A stretch of DNA of 64,000 nt from assembly GCF_046719735.1 (NCBI RefSeq), contig NZ_JAUTWQ010000005.1, forward strand, positions 46,493-110,492, written 5' to 3'. Positions 27,227-35,591 of the stretch are shown piece after piece. The notes beneath the pieces are model-generated. The model did no database searches, had not been told where the DNA came from, and was given only the letters and a program-made list of their open reading frames with translations. Source of the DNA: Halobacillus_B rhizosphaerae (lineage in GTDB: Bacteria; Bacillota; Bacilli; Bacillales; Halobacillaceae). Made by a program: the position numbers and the translations under genes. Position 1 is the first letter of the stretch. Each line of letters begins with the position of its first letter.

Positions 27227-27438
27227 GCAAACCTAAACCTAAGCCGCTCCATCAAATCCTTCAGGAGATTCATGAAGAAAGAAGTAAAATGGGCGGGATC
27301 ATCAAGCAGCCTGAGAAAAAATTTAATGGCTGGGAATCTGACTTTAACTCCTGGGAAAATAGGTTTAACAAGCGGATAAACGAGATGGAGAAATTTCTTA
27401 ACAAGCAAATGGGAAAGATAGAAAAGTTCTTTGAATAG
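27223..27438 (+). CDS. Small helical protein coupled to yjcA, unknown
   Basis: 71 residues with a GTG start that overlaps the yjcA stop by four bases; GGAG lies 6 nt upstream. Highly charged and mostly helical: Pro/Lys-rich start (SKPKPKPLHQI), then Trp-containing repeats and a C-terminal coiled-coil-like segment ending in KIEKFFE. No family recognised. Coupling to yjcA suggests a sporulation role. Confidence 0.65.
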   Translation: MSKPKPKPLHQILQEIHEERSKMGGIIKQPEKKFNGWESDFNSWENRFNKRINEMEKFLNKQMGKIEKFFE

Positions 27439-27498
27439 CCTATAATAAGGTTTTTTTCTTTCACCGCGGGGTAAGAAGTAGTTAAGGAGGAGATAAAT

Positions 27499-27795
27499 AT
27501 GGGATACATTTTGCCGATCACACATCATCAATACCATGATTATCATAAAAGAACTACTCAAACTGCACGTTCTCCTTTTGAATTAAACCATGTATTCAAA
27601 GCAACTCTTGACACTAAATTGCAGCAAAGAAATAAAAGGAGGGAAGAGGATCGCAAAGATTACCAGCAGTTCACCTCTTCCGTTTTTACTCCAGAACACT
27701 TTCACCTTTCCCCTCAAACCCGGAGAACCACTGGTGAGGAAAAAGTATTTTCAAAAATGACAGGAAAAGGAGAAAACTTTAGCGAATCTATTTAA
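27499..27795 (+). CDS. Hypothetical basic protein
   Basis: 98 residues, rich in His, Tyr, Arg and Lys. It opens with MGYILPITHHQYHDYHKR and has a helical basic middle (KLQQRNKRREEDRKDY). AAGGAGGAG precedes ATG 27499. No hydrophobic segment or signal peptide. Composition and neighbourhood fit a spore protein, but no family is recognised. 24 nt before the next gene, possibly co-transcribed. Confidence 0.6.
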   Translation: MGYILPITHHQYHDYHKRTTQTARSPFELNHVFKATLDTKLQQRNKRREEDRKDYQQFTSSVFTPEHFHLSPQTRRTTGEEKVFSKMTGKGENFSESI

Positions 27796-27819
27796 AAACA
27801 GCTAAAGGAGTACTTATTT

Positions 27820-28725
27820 ATGTCTTTTCAGCAAATCAATCAGCACTGCTATTATTATCATAGCAGCGTTAATATCGGATATATAACGAACGGGAACACC
27901 GGAATGCTGGTGGATACAGGTATAGATAAATCCACCAGCAAAAAGGTTCTGAAAGAGCTTCATACCAGGGATCTTCCTTTAACTCACCTTTTTATTACTC
28001 ATGCTCATACAGATCATTATGGAGGCGCACAATATATACAATCTAATTACTCCGTTTATACGCTGGCCCCTGTTTTAGAAGAGGCAATTATGAAATATCC
28101 GCTTCTAGAACCGCTTTACTTGCTGGGTGGCAATGATCCCTTCAGTGAAGTACAGAACAAGTTTCTCCAGGGTTCACCCCTTCAAGTGGACGAGCTAATT
28201 ACTGAAGGAGAATTTCAAGCAGGCGAGTTATTGCTTAAGGCTTATCTTCTTCCAGGTCACAGCTATCATCAGCTTGCCTTAAGTTATGAACGAGTATTGT
28301 TCGCAGCAGACGCTTATTTTGGGCCGGAAATTCTATCGAAGCACGGGATTCCTTTCGTCACTGATGTAAATAAAACATTGGATAGTCTCCGTATATTATT
28401 GCAATTAGATGTGAGCGGGGCAGTACCCGGACATGGGATTTATGAAGAAGAATTTCAGAATTCGGTACAAGCAAATATTGACTATCATCAAAATTTATTA
28501 ACATGGCTGACTGAATATATAAGGGAATATCCTGACGGCATCTCATTAGAACAAACCATTGGAGAAATGTGCCGTTTTTACCAAGTCCCTGCTGATAGAC
28601 TCGCACAATTTCTATTGTATCGCACTGCATGTACAGCCTATGTGCTTGCTTTAAAGAGTCAGGGTGTTATATCGGATAAAATTGAACAGTACCGCTGGTG
28701 TTTTTACCCAGAACCGGAGGATTAG
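27820..28725 (+). CDS. MBL-fold metallo-hydrolase
   Basis: 301 residues. Metal motif His61-Ala-His-Thr-Asp-His66 (THAHTDHYGG), then PGHSYHQLAL, FAADAYFG and GAVPGHGIYEEE supply the remaining ligands. The C-terminal helical part after about residue 215 fits the glyoxalase-II-like/RNase Z-like MBL superfamily. Substrate unknown. Start ATG 27820 behind AAAGGAG. Its last four bases overlap the end of the convergent DUF421 gene. Confidence 0.82.
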   Translation: MSFQQINQHCYYYHSSVNIGYITNGNTGMLVDTGIDKSTSKKVLKELHTRDLPLTHLFITHAHTDHYGGAQYIQSNYSVYTLAPVLEEAIMKYPLLEPLYLLGGNDPFSEVQNKFLQGSPLQVDELITEGEFQAGELLLKAYLLPGHSYHQLALSYERVLFAADAYFGPEILSKHGIPFVTDVNKTLDSLRILLQLDVSGAVPGHGIYEEEFQNSVQANIDYHQNLLTWLTEYIREYPDGISLEQTIGEMCRFYQVPADRLAQFLLYRTACTAYVLALKSQGVISDKIEQYRWCFYPEPED

Positions 28726-29396
28726 AAGGGGAGCACAAACAACGGTTCTCCTTCTTTGTATTCTGCATATAATACTTGATTAACTTCATTAATTTCCTGA
28801 AATTTCAGCTGCTGAGTCAGCCAGCTTTCATCATAACCTGTTTCTTTTAAGTTATCTTTAAGAATTTCCCCATCGCTAATTAAGGTCATAGGCAGGGGAA
28901 CTGGCTTAAGCGGGATGTTTAAGTCTGCTTTGGTCGCATTCTGCTGAGCGGGTTTCTTCATAACGGATACCGTCCCATCAGTTTCAAGGACAGCGTATTC
29001 TACATCCTGAATGGAGAATACATCTTTGGCCCGTAGTAAATGCTGCATTTGGTTAATATCTAAGTTACACTGCTTTAAGGCATCTCGGTTAATCTTCCCC
29101 TTATGAATAATGAGAGATGGTTTTCCTTCTAATAACGCACGAGTTCCTTTGAATTTCTCCGTAAGGATCTCTGTAGTGTAAATCAATACACCCCAGACGA
29201 TAACAGAAAATCCCACCTTCAATATTCCAATTTCATTATCATACAAGGCATTTCCCACTAATTCACCTAGCACGAGAGCTGAAATAAAGTCAAAGGCCGT
29301 AATTTGTGTGATCTGTGTTTTTCCAAGAAATTTGGTTAATAAGAAGAGAGCCAAAAAGCCAAATAAGATTTCCACCAATATTCGTAAATAATCCAT
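28722..29396 (-). CDS. DUF421 membrane protein (YetF/YdfS family)
   Basis: 224 residues with three N-terminal membrane segments (motif FLLTKFLGKTQITQITAFDF, LGELVGNALYD) followed by a cytoplasmic DUF421 domain (KPSLIIHKGKINRDALKQ). Members sit in spore or vegetative membranes; several are sporulation-induced. Function not established. Ends in a convergent 4-nt overlap with the MBL gene, without a terminator between them. Confidence 0.82.
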   Translation of the reverse strand: MDYLRILVEILFGFLALFLLTKFLGKTQITQITAFDFISALVLGELVGNALYDNEIGILKVGFSVIVWGVLIYTTEILTEKFKGTRALLEGKPSLIIHKGKINRDALKQCNLDINQMQHLLRAKDVFSIQDVEYAVLETDGTVSVMKKPAQQNATKADLNIPLKPVPLPMTLISDGEILKDNLKETGYDESWLTQQLKFQEINEVNQVLYAEYKEGEPLFVLPF

Positions 29397-29460
29397 ACCT
29401 TCACGTCCCCGATTTGTATATGCTTTTCTCCATTTTGGTCAGCCAGGTACTTTTTTATAC

Positions 29461-29490
29461 AAAAAAACCTGTCCGTGATGGGACAGGTTG
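29461..29490 (-). terminator. yjcHGF operon terminator
   Basis: AACCTGTCC / GGACAGGTT stem, T7 on the minus strand directly after yjcF. Confidence 0.9.
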
Positions 29491-29916
29491 TTAATGCAGA
29501 TCTTTCATCATCGTTACATGCGGAATGCCTGCATCTATAAATGAATCTGAAATTGTCTGATAGCCTAGCAGTTTATAAAAGCCTTCCGCATGGGTTTGAG
29601 AATTTAACTTTACTTTGCTGCATGATTTTGAACTAATTACATCTTCCATGTATTGAATGAGCTGGCGGCCATAGGATGATCCGCGTTCACTTTTTAAGAC
29701 ACAGATCCGTTCTAACTTTCCATAATCATCTTTAAATTGAATTCTGGCTGCAGCCACCGGTTTTTCATGTAAATACCCTACCAAATGGAGTGCCGTTTCA
29801 TCAAACTCATCGTGTTCACGATCTTCTGGGACATTCTGTTCTTCAATAAAAACGAGACGCCTTACTTGAAAGGCGTCTTGTTTCTGCCGGTCATTTTCAA
29901 CTAATTCAATTCGCAT
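29491..29916 (-). CDS. yjcF: GNAT acetyltransferase YjcF
   Basis: 141 residues. N-terminal VRRLVFIEEQNVP motif typical of the ElaA/YjcF subgroup, acetyl-CoA loop SERGSSYGRQLIQYMED, then FYKLLGYQ. Last gene of the yjcH-yjcG-yjcF operon (2 nt after yjcG). Acceptor unknown. Confidence 0.87.
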   Translation of the reverse strand: MRIELVENDRQKQDAFQVRRLVFIEEQNVPEDREHDEFDETALHLVGYLHEKPVAAARIQFKDDYGKLERICVLKSERGSSYGRQLIQYMEDVISSKSCSKVKLNSQTHAEGFYKLLGYQTISDSFIDAGIPHVTMMKDLH

Positions 29917-29918
29917 AG

Positions 29919-30440
29919 TTATAGTGTCTTTTCTCCAAGACGAAAGGTTTCATAAACACTCCATGCTCCGTTTTCCAGTTGGTAAAGAAGCTGGAAACGA
30001 TCGATGTGATCGTGAAGATCGAATTTGCCCATACTCAAACTTCCATAGACATCTGAAAATTCATCGTCAGAAAGCTTTTGCGCAATCGTGATATGCGGAA
30101 CAAAGGAGAATTCCATTTCACCTGGTAATTTATCAGAATGAAGCCTGTTGTTTAAATTAGAAATTTCATCAGAATTCTCGACTTTTAGATAGATCGTATT
30201 CGTCACAGGTGAAAAAGTACTTACTTTGAAAATGCCAATTGAAAAAGGTTCCGTGACTGACGCAACTTCTTTCAATTCTGGAATGATTTTCCCATTAATT
30301 TCATCTTCTTCCGCTTCAAAAGGCTCTTTAAGAGTAATATGTGGCGGAATAAGGGCGTAATGGGGGTCATAACGTTTTCTGTAAGAATTAGCTACATCTT
30401 GGATTTTTTTCGATGGAAATACTGCTATCCCGTATCTCAT
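29919..30440 (-). CDS. yjcG: 2'-5' RNA ligase-like phosphoesterase YjcG
   Basis: 173 residues, 2H phosphoesterase fold with both HxTx motifs: His34-Ile-Thr36 (PPHITLKEP) and His115-Ile-Thr117 (VPHITIAQ). Members act on 2',3'-cyclic or linear RNA ends. Start 30440 gives the family-like N-terminus MRYGIAVFPSKK; an ATG two codons upstream (30446) sits only 4 nt from AGGAGG and is the alternative. Operon with yjcH and yjcF as in B. subtilis. Confidence 0.88.
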   Translation of the reverse strand: MRYGIAVFPSKKIQDVANSYRKRYDPHYALIPPHITLKEPFEAEEDEINGKIIPELKEVASVTEPFSIGIFKVSTFSPVTNTIYLKVENSDEISNLNNRLHSDKLPGEMEFSFVPHITIAQKLSDDEFSDVYGSLSMGKFDLHDHIDRFQLLYQLENGAWSVYETFRLGEKTL

Positions 30441-30484
30441 TTGCATGTTCCCTCCTGGATCTATTGTTTTATAAAAGTATGTGT

Positions 30485-31210
30485 TTAGTCACCGAACACT
30501 GTGGTCAATGCCCGCTTGAAATCCTGCTGCCAGTACTTCCAAGTGTGGTTCCCATCTAATTCGTGAAAGGTATAGGAAATCGGCTGTTTTTCAAGGAAGT
30601 CTTTCAGCTCCCGGTTTGGCTCAAGAAAATTCTTTCTGGCACCCTCGGTAGTTTCTACATCTGACTCCTGATTTCCAATTGTATGGTAAACCGTGAGAGA
30701 AGATAAGTCTTTAGTAGAACGGACAACTTCCAACACATGTTCATCTACATAAGGACTCTGCATAATTACGTTTCCGAATACATTTGGAAATTTGACCGCT
30801 GTCATTAGGGCAAGCGTGCCTGCAAGGGAATCTCCAACTAATGTTCTTCCCCTTCCCATATGGTAGCCAGGCAGCTTTTCATCTAGAAAAGGGACGACTT
30901 CACGAATGAGGAAATTCACGTAATCGCCTTGTTTCTTCCCATCTGGATGATATTTATCCTGACGGTCATACTTATCATTATAATGTATCCCAATGAAAAT
31001 TGTATTTTCAATTTCCTGTTGTTCATGCAGCTGATCACTGAGCGTCGCTGCACGACCCATTTGAAAATAATCGTTACCATCCTGCATGATACAGAAGTGG
31101 TACTTATACAAAGGGGAGAAATTTTTAGGGGTATACACTTTCAGCTTCATTGTCTCATTTAAGTATTTACTATCAATTGTATAGTCAGTCATGGTGCCAT
31201 CTCTGCCCAA
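30485..31210 (-). CDS. yjcH: Alpha/beta hydrolase, esterase D-like, YjcH
   Basis: 241 residues. Nucleophile elbow Gly-Asp-Ser128-Leu-Ala-Gly, upstream oxyanion segment GIHYNDKYDR, and catalytic His in LDGNHTWKYW. Putative carboxylesterase of the Fes/esterase D superfamily. The start is TTG at 31210, 8 nt after AGGAGG; the nearest ATG is six codons downstream without a ribosome site, and MGRDGTMTDYTI looks like the family N-terminus. Confidence 0.87.
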   Translation of the reverse strand: MGRDGTMTDYTIDSKYLNETMKLKVYTPKNFSPLYKYHFCIMQDGNDYFQMGRAATLSDQLHEQQEIENTIFIGIHYNDKYDRQDKYHPDGKKQGDYVNFLIREVVPFLDEKLPGYHMGRGRTLVGDSLAGTLALMTAVKFPNVFGNVIMQSPYVDEHVLEVVRSTKDLSSLTVYHTIGNQESDVETTEGARKNFLEPNRELKDFLEKQPISYTFHELDGNHTWKYWQQDFKRALTTVFGD

Positions 31211-31395
31211 TTAGACCACCTCCTATTAAGCAAGGAAGTTTCTAAAGAAATTCCCGCGTCTGAATCAATATAAACTTACCATATCCATTTTATCATACAA
31301 TTGTCAAAAAAGTAGAAAAGATCGCTCTTAGGAACTTAAGAATTATGAGCAAAGTAACGATGTTTACAAAAACCACACAAAATATTAATCTATCG

Positions 31396-31424
31396 TTGAC
31401 ATTGCTCTAAATCCATTGTATATT
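31396..31424 (+). promoter_or_regulatory. Promoter of tRNA-Val
   Basis: TTGACA (31396-31401), 17-nt spacer, TATATT (31419-31424), 44 nt before the mature tRNA. Confidence 0.8.
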
Positions 31425-31467
31425 AATATTTGTCCAATTCAAACGGACGAACGAACTACATACCCAT

Positions 31468-31540
31468 GATTCCGTAGCTCAGCTGGGAGAGCGCCACCTT
31501 GACAGGGTGGAGGTCGTTGGTTCGAGCCCAATCGGAATCA
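31468..31540 (+). tRNA. tRNA-Val(GAC)
   Basis: Cloverleaf of 73 nt: acceptor GATTCCG/CGGAATC, D-arm with AGCTGGGAGAGC, anticodon stem CCACC/GGTGG with anticodon GAC at 31501-31503, T-arm GTTGG-TTCGAGC-CCAAT and discriminator A. The 3' CCA is not encoded (TCC follows). Reads GUC. Single tRNA with own promoter and terminator; a decayed integrase follows. Confidence 0.96.
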
Positions 31541-31557
31541 TCCATACTAAGTGCCGG

Positions 31558-31604
31558 AATGGCGCGGTTTCTCAGCAGAGGAGAGGCCGCGTCATTTCTT
31601 TTTG
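31558..31604 (+). terminator. tRNA-Val terminator
   Basis: AATGGCGCGG.. / ..CCGCGTCATT stem with one mismatch, then TTTCTTTTT. Confidence 0.8.
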
Positions 31605-31637
31605 TTTTCTTGAAGGTGTACCAATTATTGACCAAAT

Positions 31638-31830
31638 TTAATTTTCACTTTCTTTCCGGCTATAAAATACATCATCCATTTTGCTGACTGCTTCTTGGAC
31701 TAATGATGTTAAAGCATGATCCTACGTATCCATCGTGATCCGTACATCAGATTGTCCTAATCCCTCAGAAATTTCGCATGAGTACCTTGGTTAACCTATA
31801 GGTTTGATAAGTGATGCCAATTCAGTTTTA
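31638..31830 (-). pseudogene. Decayed tyrosine recombinase (phage-type integrase), C-terminal remnant
   Basis: Minus-strand translation recovers the C-terminal end of a phage integrase in two frames. VNQGTHAKF lies in one frame (around 31770-31795), then after a frameshift EISEGLGQSDVRITMDT-stop-DHALTSLVQEAVSKMDDVF runs to a TAA at 31638. The stop falls exactly where integrases have the nucleophilic Tyr (LGHSxxxTxDTYxH). A further in-frame stop lies upstream (around 31800). So at least two or three lesions; clearly dead. It follows a tRNA gene, the usual target of such enzymes. Confidence 0.85.
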
Positions 31831-31865
31831 AATGCAGAATATTAAATAACGGAGGGGAGTAAAGA

Positions 31866-32570
31866 ATGAATAGCAAAAAATTAATGGCAGGTTTACTAAG
31901 TATAAGTTTTGTAGGAATGTTATCTTGGTACATAGGAAATCATGATACCAAAACTGTTGTTCAAGCAGAAAAGCAGAATAATGTAGTTACTGAAGAGAAG
32001 ACCGAAAAGAGCAAAGAAATCACATCTAAAGATATTTACGGAACTTCCGAAATTGAAAACAGTTGGGTAAAGGATCCTACAGTACCTGAAAACTTACTTA
32101 TCAAAGGATTAACTTCAGTTGTCCAATTAAAAGTTCTTTCAATTGGTGAAGCAGAAATTCTTCCTAAAAAAGGTAAGTTTTATTCACAGGATCCATTCAC
32201 TCCAATTCAAGTTGAAGTAAACGACACTATTTCAGGTAATCCTATGTCTGGAGAAAAGACGATCTATATCAATGGTGGAGATATAAAAATATCTAAGTTA
32301 GAAAAGTCTCTGGATAAAGGAACTATTCAAAAAATGGAGTTAGACAAATTAACCAGTAAACAAAAAGAAACCGAGTATATTTCATATGTTTCTGATCATG
32401 ATTTTAGGATGAAAACCAGAAAAGACTATACTGTGATTTTGGTTAAACAAGCTGATGATATCTACACTGTTATCGGAAATGGATATGGAATATTTAAGGC
32501 GAGTAACAGTAAAAGAACAAACATGTTTAAAAATGTGTTAACTGGAAAAGAATCAGATTTACAATTTTAA
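31866..32570 (+). CDS. Hypothetical secreted or membrane-anchored protein
   Basis: 234 residues. An N-terminal hydrophobic segment (residues about 6-24, LMAGLLSISFVGMLSWYIG) is followed by a Glu/Lys-rich linker and a beta-rich domain (about 60-220) with QVEVNDTISGNPMSGEKTIYINGG. No Cys lipobox, so secreted or single-pass. Family not recognised. GGAGGGGAG precedes ATG 31866. Lies just beyond the integrase relic, so it may be element cargo. Confidence 0.7.
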   Translation: MNSKKLMAGLLSISFVGMLSWYIGNHDTKTVVQAEKQNNVVTEEKTEKSKEITSKDIYGTSEIENSWVKDPTVPENLLIKGLTSVVQLKVLSIGEAEILPKKGKFYSQDPFTPIQVEVNDTISGNPMSGEKTIYINGGDIKISKLEKSLDKGTIQKMELDKLTSKQKETEYISYVSDHDFRMKTRKDYTVILVKQADDIYTVIGNGYGIFKASNSKRTNMFKNVLTGKESDLQF

Positions 32571-32610
32571 ACAAACTTCCCGAATAAAGAAAATAAATTA
32601 GTCCAATGCA

Positions 32611-32654
32611 AAAGGATTCCGATCAAAGGCTAAACACGATCGGAATCCTTTTTA
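32611..32654 (+). terminator. Terminator after the 31866 gene
   Basis: AAAGGATTCCGATC / GATCGGAATCCTTT 14-bp stem, T5. It contains ATCGGAATC, also found at the tRNA-Val 3' end; see rejected items. Confidence 0.88.
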
Positions 32655-32807
32655 TATTATTACTATTCACAGCTAATCCCCTCTCCAGCACTATTTAAAT
32701 GATGGACATAACCAGGATCCCTGCGTCAATTCCTTATAATCCATATGATCATTAGATCTTTAGTAGGGGACAAAAGATTTCACTATAAAGTTTATTTGCT
32801 GTTTCAC

Positions 32808-32963
32808 TCACCTGTTTCTCACAACATAAACAGAAAATGTTAAAATTCCGAACGCCAGCACCATTCCTAGGAACTGAGTAATTTTACTTGGAAACCAAAA
32901 GGAAACAGTGAAAATGACTGCAAACACCATATATATTAATAGGTAATTAAGTGGCTTGGGCAC
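32808..32963 (-). CDS. Small membrane protein (51 aa), unknown
   Basis: 51 residues with GTG start at 32963 preceded by AAGGAG at 8 nt. Two hydrophobic helices separated by a short polar turn (PSKITQ): YLLIYMVFAVIFTVSFWF and FLGMVLAFGILTFSVYVV, ending in Arg-Asn-Arg. The coding pattern is clean and the start site is strong, so it is probably real. Family not recognised. Confidence 0.6.
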   Translation of the reverse strand: MPKPLNYLLIYMVFAVIFTVSFWFPSKITQFLGMVLAFGILTFSVYVVRNR

Positions 32964-33043
32964 AAATTCAACTCCTTCACTAAGAGCTGTTTACATAAGC
33001 TCGAACCTAATAATAAACAAATATCTATTTGCCGTTCCCCGGC

Positions 33044-33769
33044 TTATTGGTTCTTAAGTTCTTTTCCAGAATCAACCGCTTTTTTAATTGTTTCCATTGG
33101 ATTATTTTTATTCGATTCAATTACATAAACGAATTGATCTTTCTGCCACTGTATTAACGTCTGAGGCGAGTCTTTAAACCCACGGATTTTAATTACTCCT
33201 TTATCCTTAGGAGCAGGCAGATAATGATTTTCTAAATAGTCAACAATAGTAGTAGCGAGGTCCATATTGTCTGGATATTTCTCAGGTGCATTTTGAGGAT
33301 TATTTGGATAATCTATCTTAATTAACCAATTTCCTTCGTTCCAGACGATATATTGGTGGCCTGCTCCTGCATCCTGAGAAGCCTGAATCCCATGACCTAG
33401 GTCGACGTTGGTCTGTTCTACCGTGCGGTAATCCTTGATATAATTGGTTGCTTCTTTTGCGCTGTTAAATGAGTGTCTTTCTATACCGTCTTCCGTGCTA
33501 TCACTTGAATTCTTGTTAGGTGAAGAATCAGCAGTATTGTCGCTTGTATCTTCATCTGAATTACCATCTTCATTATCTACCTGTGTATGATCTTTGGACT
33601 CAGTATTCTCTAGTGACTCATCATTCCCAGTATCATTCACTTCGCTTGCCTGGTCATTTGTTTCACTTTGATTGGCCTCCGTATCATCAGATACTTCTGA
33701 GTTTGAACTGCAGCCAGATAGGACGGCACTTATAAAGAACGCTGCGATGACCAAATTCTTTAAGTTCAT
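33044..33769 (-). CDS. Putative lipoprotein with long acidic linker
   Basis: 241 residues. Type II signal peptide with lipobox LSGC (lipidated Cys about 20). Residues about 23-95 are a low-complexity Asp/Glu/Asn/Ser linker, a spacer that can cross the cell wall. The C-terminal 145 residues form a compact domain (FNSAKEATNYIKDYRT, HQYIVWNEGNWLIKIDYP, IKIRGFKDSPQTLIQWQ). Function unknown; it would sit on the outer face of the membrane. AAGGTGG precedes the ATG. Confidence 0.78.
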   Translation of the reverse strand: MNLKNLVIAAFFISAVLSGCSSNSEVSDDTEANQSETNDQASEVNDTGNDESLENTESKDHTQVDNEDGNSDEDTSDNTADSSPNKNSSDSTEDGIERHSFNSAKEATNYIKDYRTVEQTNVDLGHGIQASQDAGAGHQYIVWNEGNWLIKIDYPNNPQNAPEKYPDNMDLATTIVDYLENHYLPAPKDKGVIKIRGFKDSPQTLIQWQKDQFVYVIESNKNNPMETIKKAVDSGKELKNQ

Positions 33770-34037
33770 AGTCTATTCCACCTTAGTAAAGAAATATATT
33801 TTAGTTTTTCCAAAGAGGCTGCTCTGTTGGAAGTAACTTAATTATAAAGTTCACTAAGCGCGATGTGCGTAAACCAAAAATCCATCTTTTCAGCAATCAA
33901 GAAAAGGAAATGAAGAATTGTAAGGTCATTTATAAATGGAAAGTTTTATTAAAGGAGAAAAGGGGAGTGAGCTTCACTAATTAAGGGAATAGAAAGGTAT
34001 AGGTGTCGAACAAAGTCGAATTAGAGGTGTAATGTGA

Positions 34038-34313
34038 ATGGAATGCTCTAAGGAATTACATCAACTTATTTCAACTTCTTTTCTTGTCACTCATACTAAG
34101 TGGAATAATGTGGACGAATTTGAACGTGGACTTCCTATTGATCTTATGGAAAGTATAAATCATTTGCGGTTCATAGAAGATTCTGCTCTAGACAAATATA
34201 TTCAAACAAATAGTGACTTTTTAAACTGGAACCAATTTATAATTTACTTAACTGAGGAACATTTAGTTAAAGAGTTAGGTTACAGGTTGAAAGACTATAA
34301 TCCTCGCCCCTAA
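34038..34313 (+). CDS. Hypothetical protein
   Basis: 91 residues, soluble, helical, no signal peptide; contains FERGLPIDLMESINHL and ends YRLKDYNPRP. AGAGGTG lies about 9 nt upstream of ATG 34038. The stop is followed at once by a terminator, which supports a real gene. Family not recognised. Confidence 0.6.
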   Translation: MECSKELHQLISTSFLVTHTKWNNVDEFERGLPIDLMESINHLRFIEDSALDKYIQTNSDFLNWNQFIIYLTEEHLVKELGYRLKDYNPRP

Positions 34314-34327
34314 TAGGGGCTTTTTTG
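34305..34327 (+). terminator. Terminator overlapping the 34038 gene stop
   Basis: GCCCC-TAATA-GGGGC followed by T6. The loop contains the stop codon. Confidence 0.85.
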
Positions 34328-34504
34328 TGTAGAGAATTGCAGAAAAGTTGAAGCAGTATCGACTAAAAGAAGGCTTCATGAAAATACCAGCAGTAATAGG
34401 GAATTCAGAAGCATCTGTACCTCCAACCCATTAACCTGAAATTCATAACCATTGTTCTGGTTCAGCGGTTATGAGAACATTTACATAAAGGAGGCGGGGG
34501 TACA

Positions 34505-34690
34505 TTGACGAAGTATATTTTACAGGTGGTTCGTGTTTTGAGTGTGCTTTTGTTAGTTTATTGTTTGTCTCAAGTTATGAAAAACACATACAGTCTTGAG
34601 TTAAATGGTATGGTGTTTGGCTTAATATTGGCCGTAATCACTACGATAGGGATTGAATTCTTTTATAATGATGGAAATGAGGATGGCTAA
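34505..34690 (+). CDS. Small two-helix membrane protein, unknown
   Basis: 61 residues; TTG start 10 nt after AAAGGAGG. Two hydrophobic segments (LQVVRVLSVLLLVYCLSQV and MVFGLILAVITTIGIEFF) and an acidic tail (NDGNEDG). Function unknown. Confidence 0.55.
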   Translation: MTKYILQVVRVLSVLLLVYCLSQVMKNTYSLELNGMVFGLILAVITTIGIEFFYNDGNEDG

Positions 34691-34860
34691 TCATTCTAAA
34701 TTACTTTGCGGACTTACATAGAAGCGTAACCTTTGTTTCCTAACTATTGTTCTTACAATTTAAGGGCAGACGACCATGACTGCCAGTTTTCAGTGAAATT
34801 AAGGATGGTTGCTGAATTCTTTTAAATAGGAAGAGCGGCCTATCATTCATGACGCTTTTT

Positions 34861-35157
34861 TTACGCTCCAAATAATTCTAAGATTTTACGGAATCCGTAG
34901 GACAGATCTGTGGTTAAAAGGTAAAAATGAATTCCGAACAGCCCAGTCAACACGGCATAAACGGGAAGCGTGACAGATACATACCCTTTCTTAGACAAAA
35001 CCAGCACAGCAAGCCATATGAGTAATGGAATTAACCCCAGCATGAGAATGGCTATAGTACGTTCATTGCTCATCACAACTCCACCGATGGAAATTAGAAA
35101 GTTTTGGAGTATCAACAACCCTGATAGGATCAAAAAAATAGTATTTGCTTTTTTCAT
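34861..35157 (-). CDS. Hypothetical membrane protein
   Basis: 98 residues with three membrane segments and a C-terminal amphipathic part (YGFRKILELFGA). ATG 35157 is 6 nt from AGGAGG; the in-frame ATG at 35163 touches it. Family not recognised. Confidence 0.6.
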   Translation of the reverse strand: MKKANTIFLILSGLLILQNFLISIGGVVMSNERTIAILMLGLIPLLIWLAVLVLSKKGYVSVTLPVYAVLTGLFGIHFYLLTTDLSYGFRKILELFGA

Positions 35158-35163
35158 ACTCAT

Positions 35164-35591
35164 CCTCCTAACTCATTATTTTTCCGTGTGATATAAAACC
35201 ATGGCGACCAAAAGGATTATTTTTCCATTATAACATAGGAAGAGTGCAAGCATTTGAAGATTGCGTATTTATGAAAAGGTTCATCGAATAGGTGTACCAG
35301 CTTCTTCATTCCCTTCTTATCGCAATAATGAGGCACATTTCCCTTCCTGTGATGTGCCTCCATTTTCCGTCGTTAGACACCTGCGTTTCATAACATCAAA
35401 CTTTGAGACGCCATCCATTTCCGGGTAACAGTCGTCTGAATTATTTTCGAGAGATCTTGTCTTCATAAATTAGTCATTAGGCTACTATTGTTTGGGTGAT
35501 ATTATTCTAAATTCGGCTTTCCCTTGTTACATCAGTATATTAAGTATAAAATAGCAATCAGTGATTTTGGAAAAGAAAGAGAGTGGTAACT
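35164..35591 (+). other. Gene-free stretch before the Pfk-like gene
   Basis: No ORF supported. Holds a 9-bp inverted repeat GAGGCACAT / ATGTGCCTC (35330-35360) with only a weak T tract, and a possible weak promoter (TTGTTA 35524, TATAAA 35545, 15-nt spacing). Confidence 0.4.

Noticed and set aside
32611..32654. Terminator containing ATCGGAATC, also at the tRNA-Val 3' end, as a possible attR
   Set aside because: Only nine bases match and they are one arm of a self-complementary terminator, which explains them without an integration event.
34325..34432. Open frame before the 34505 gene ending in ASVPPTH
   Set aside because: No start codon with a ribosome site; could be a relic, but nothing supports it.
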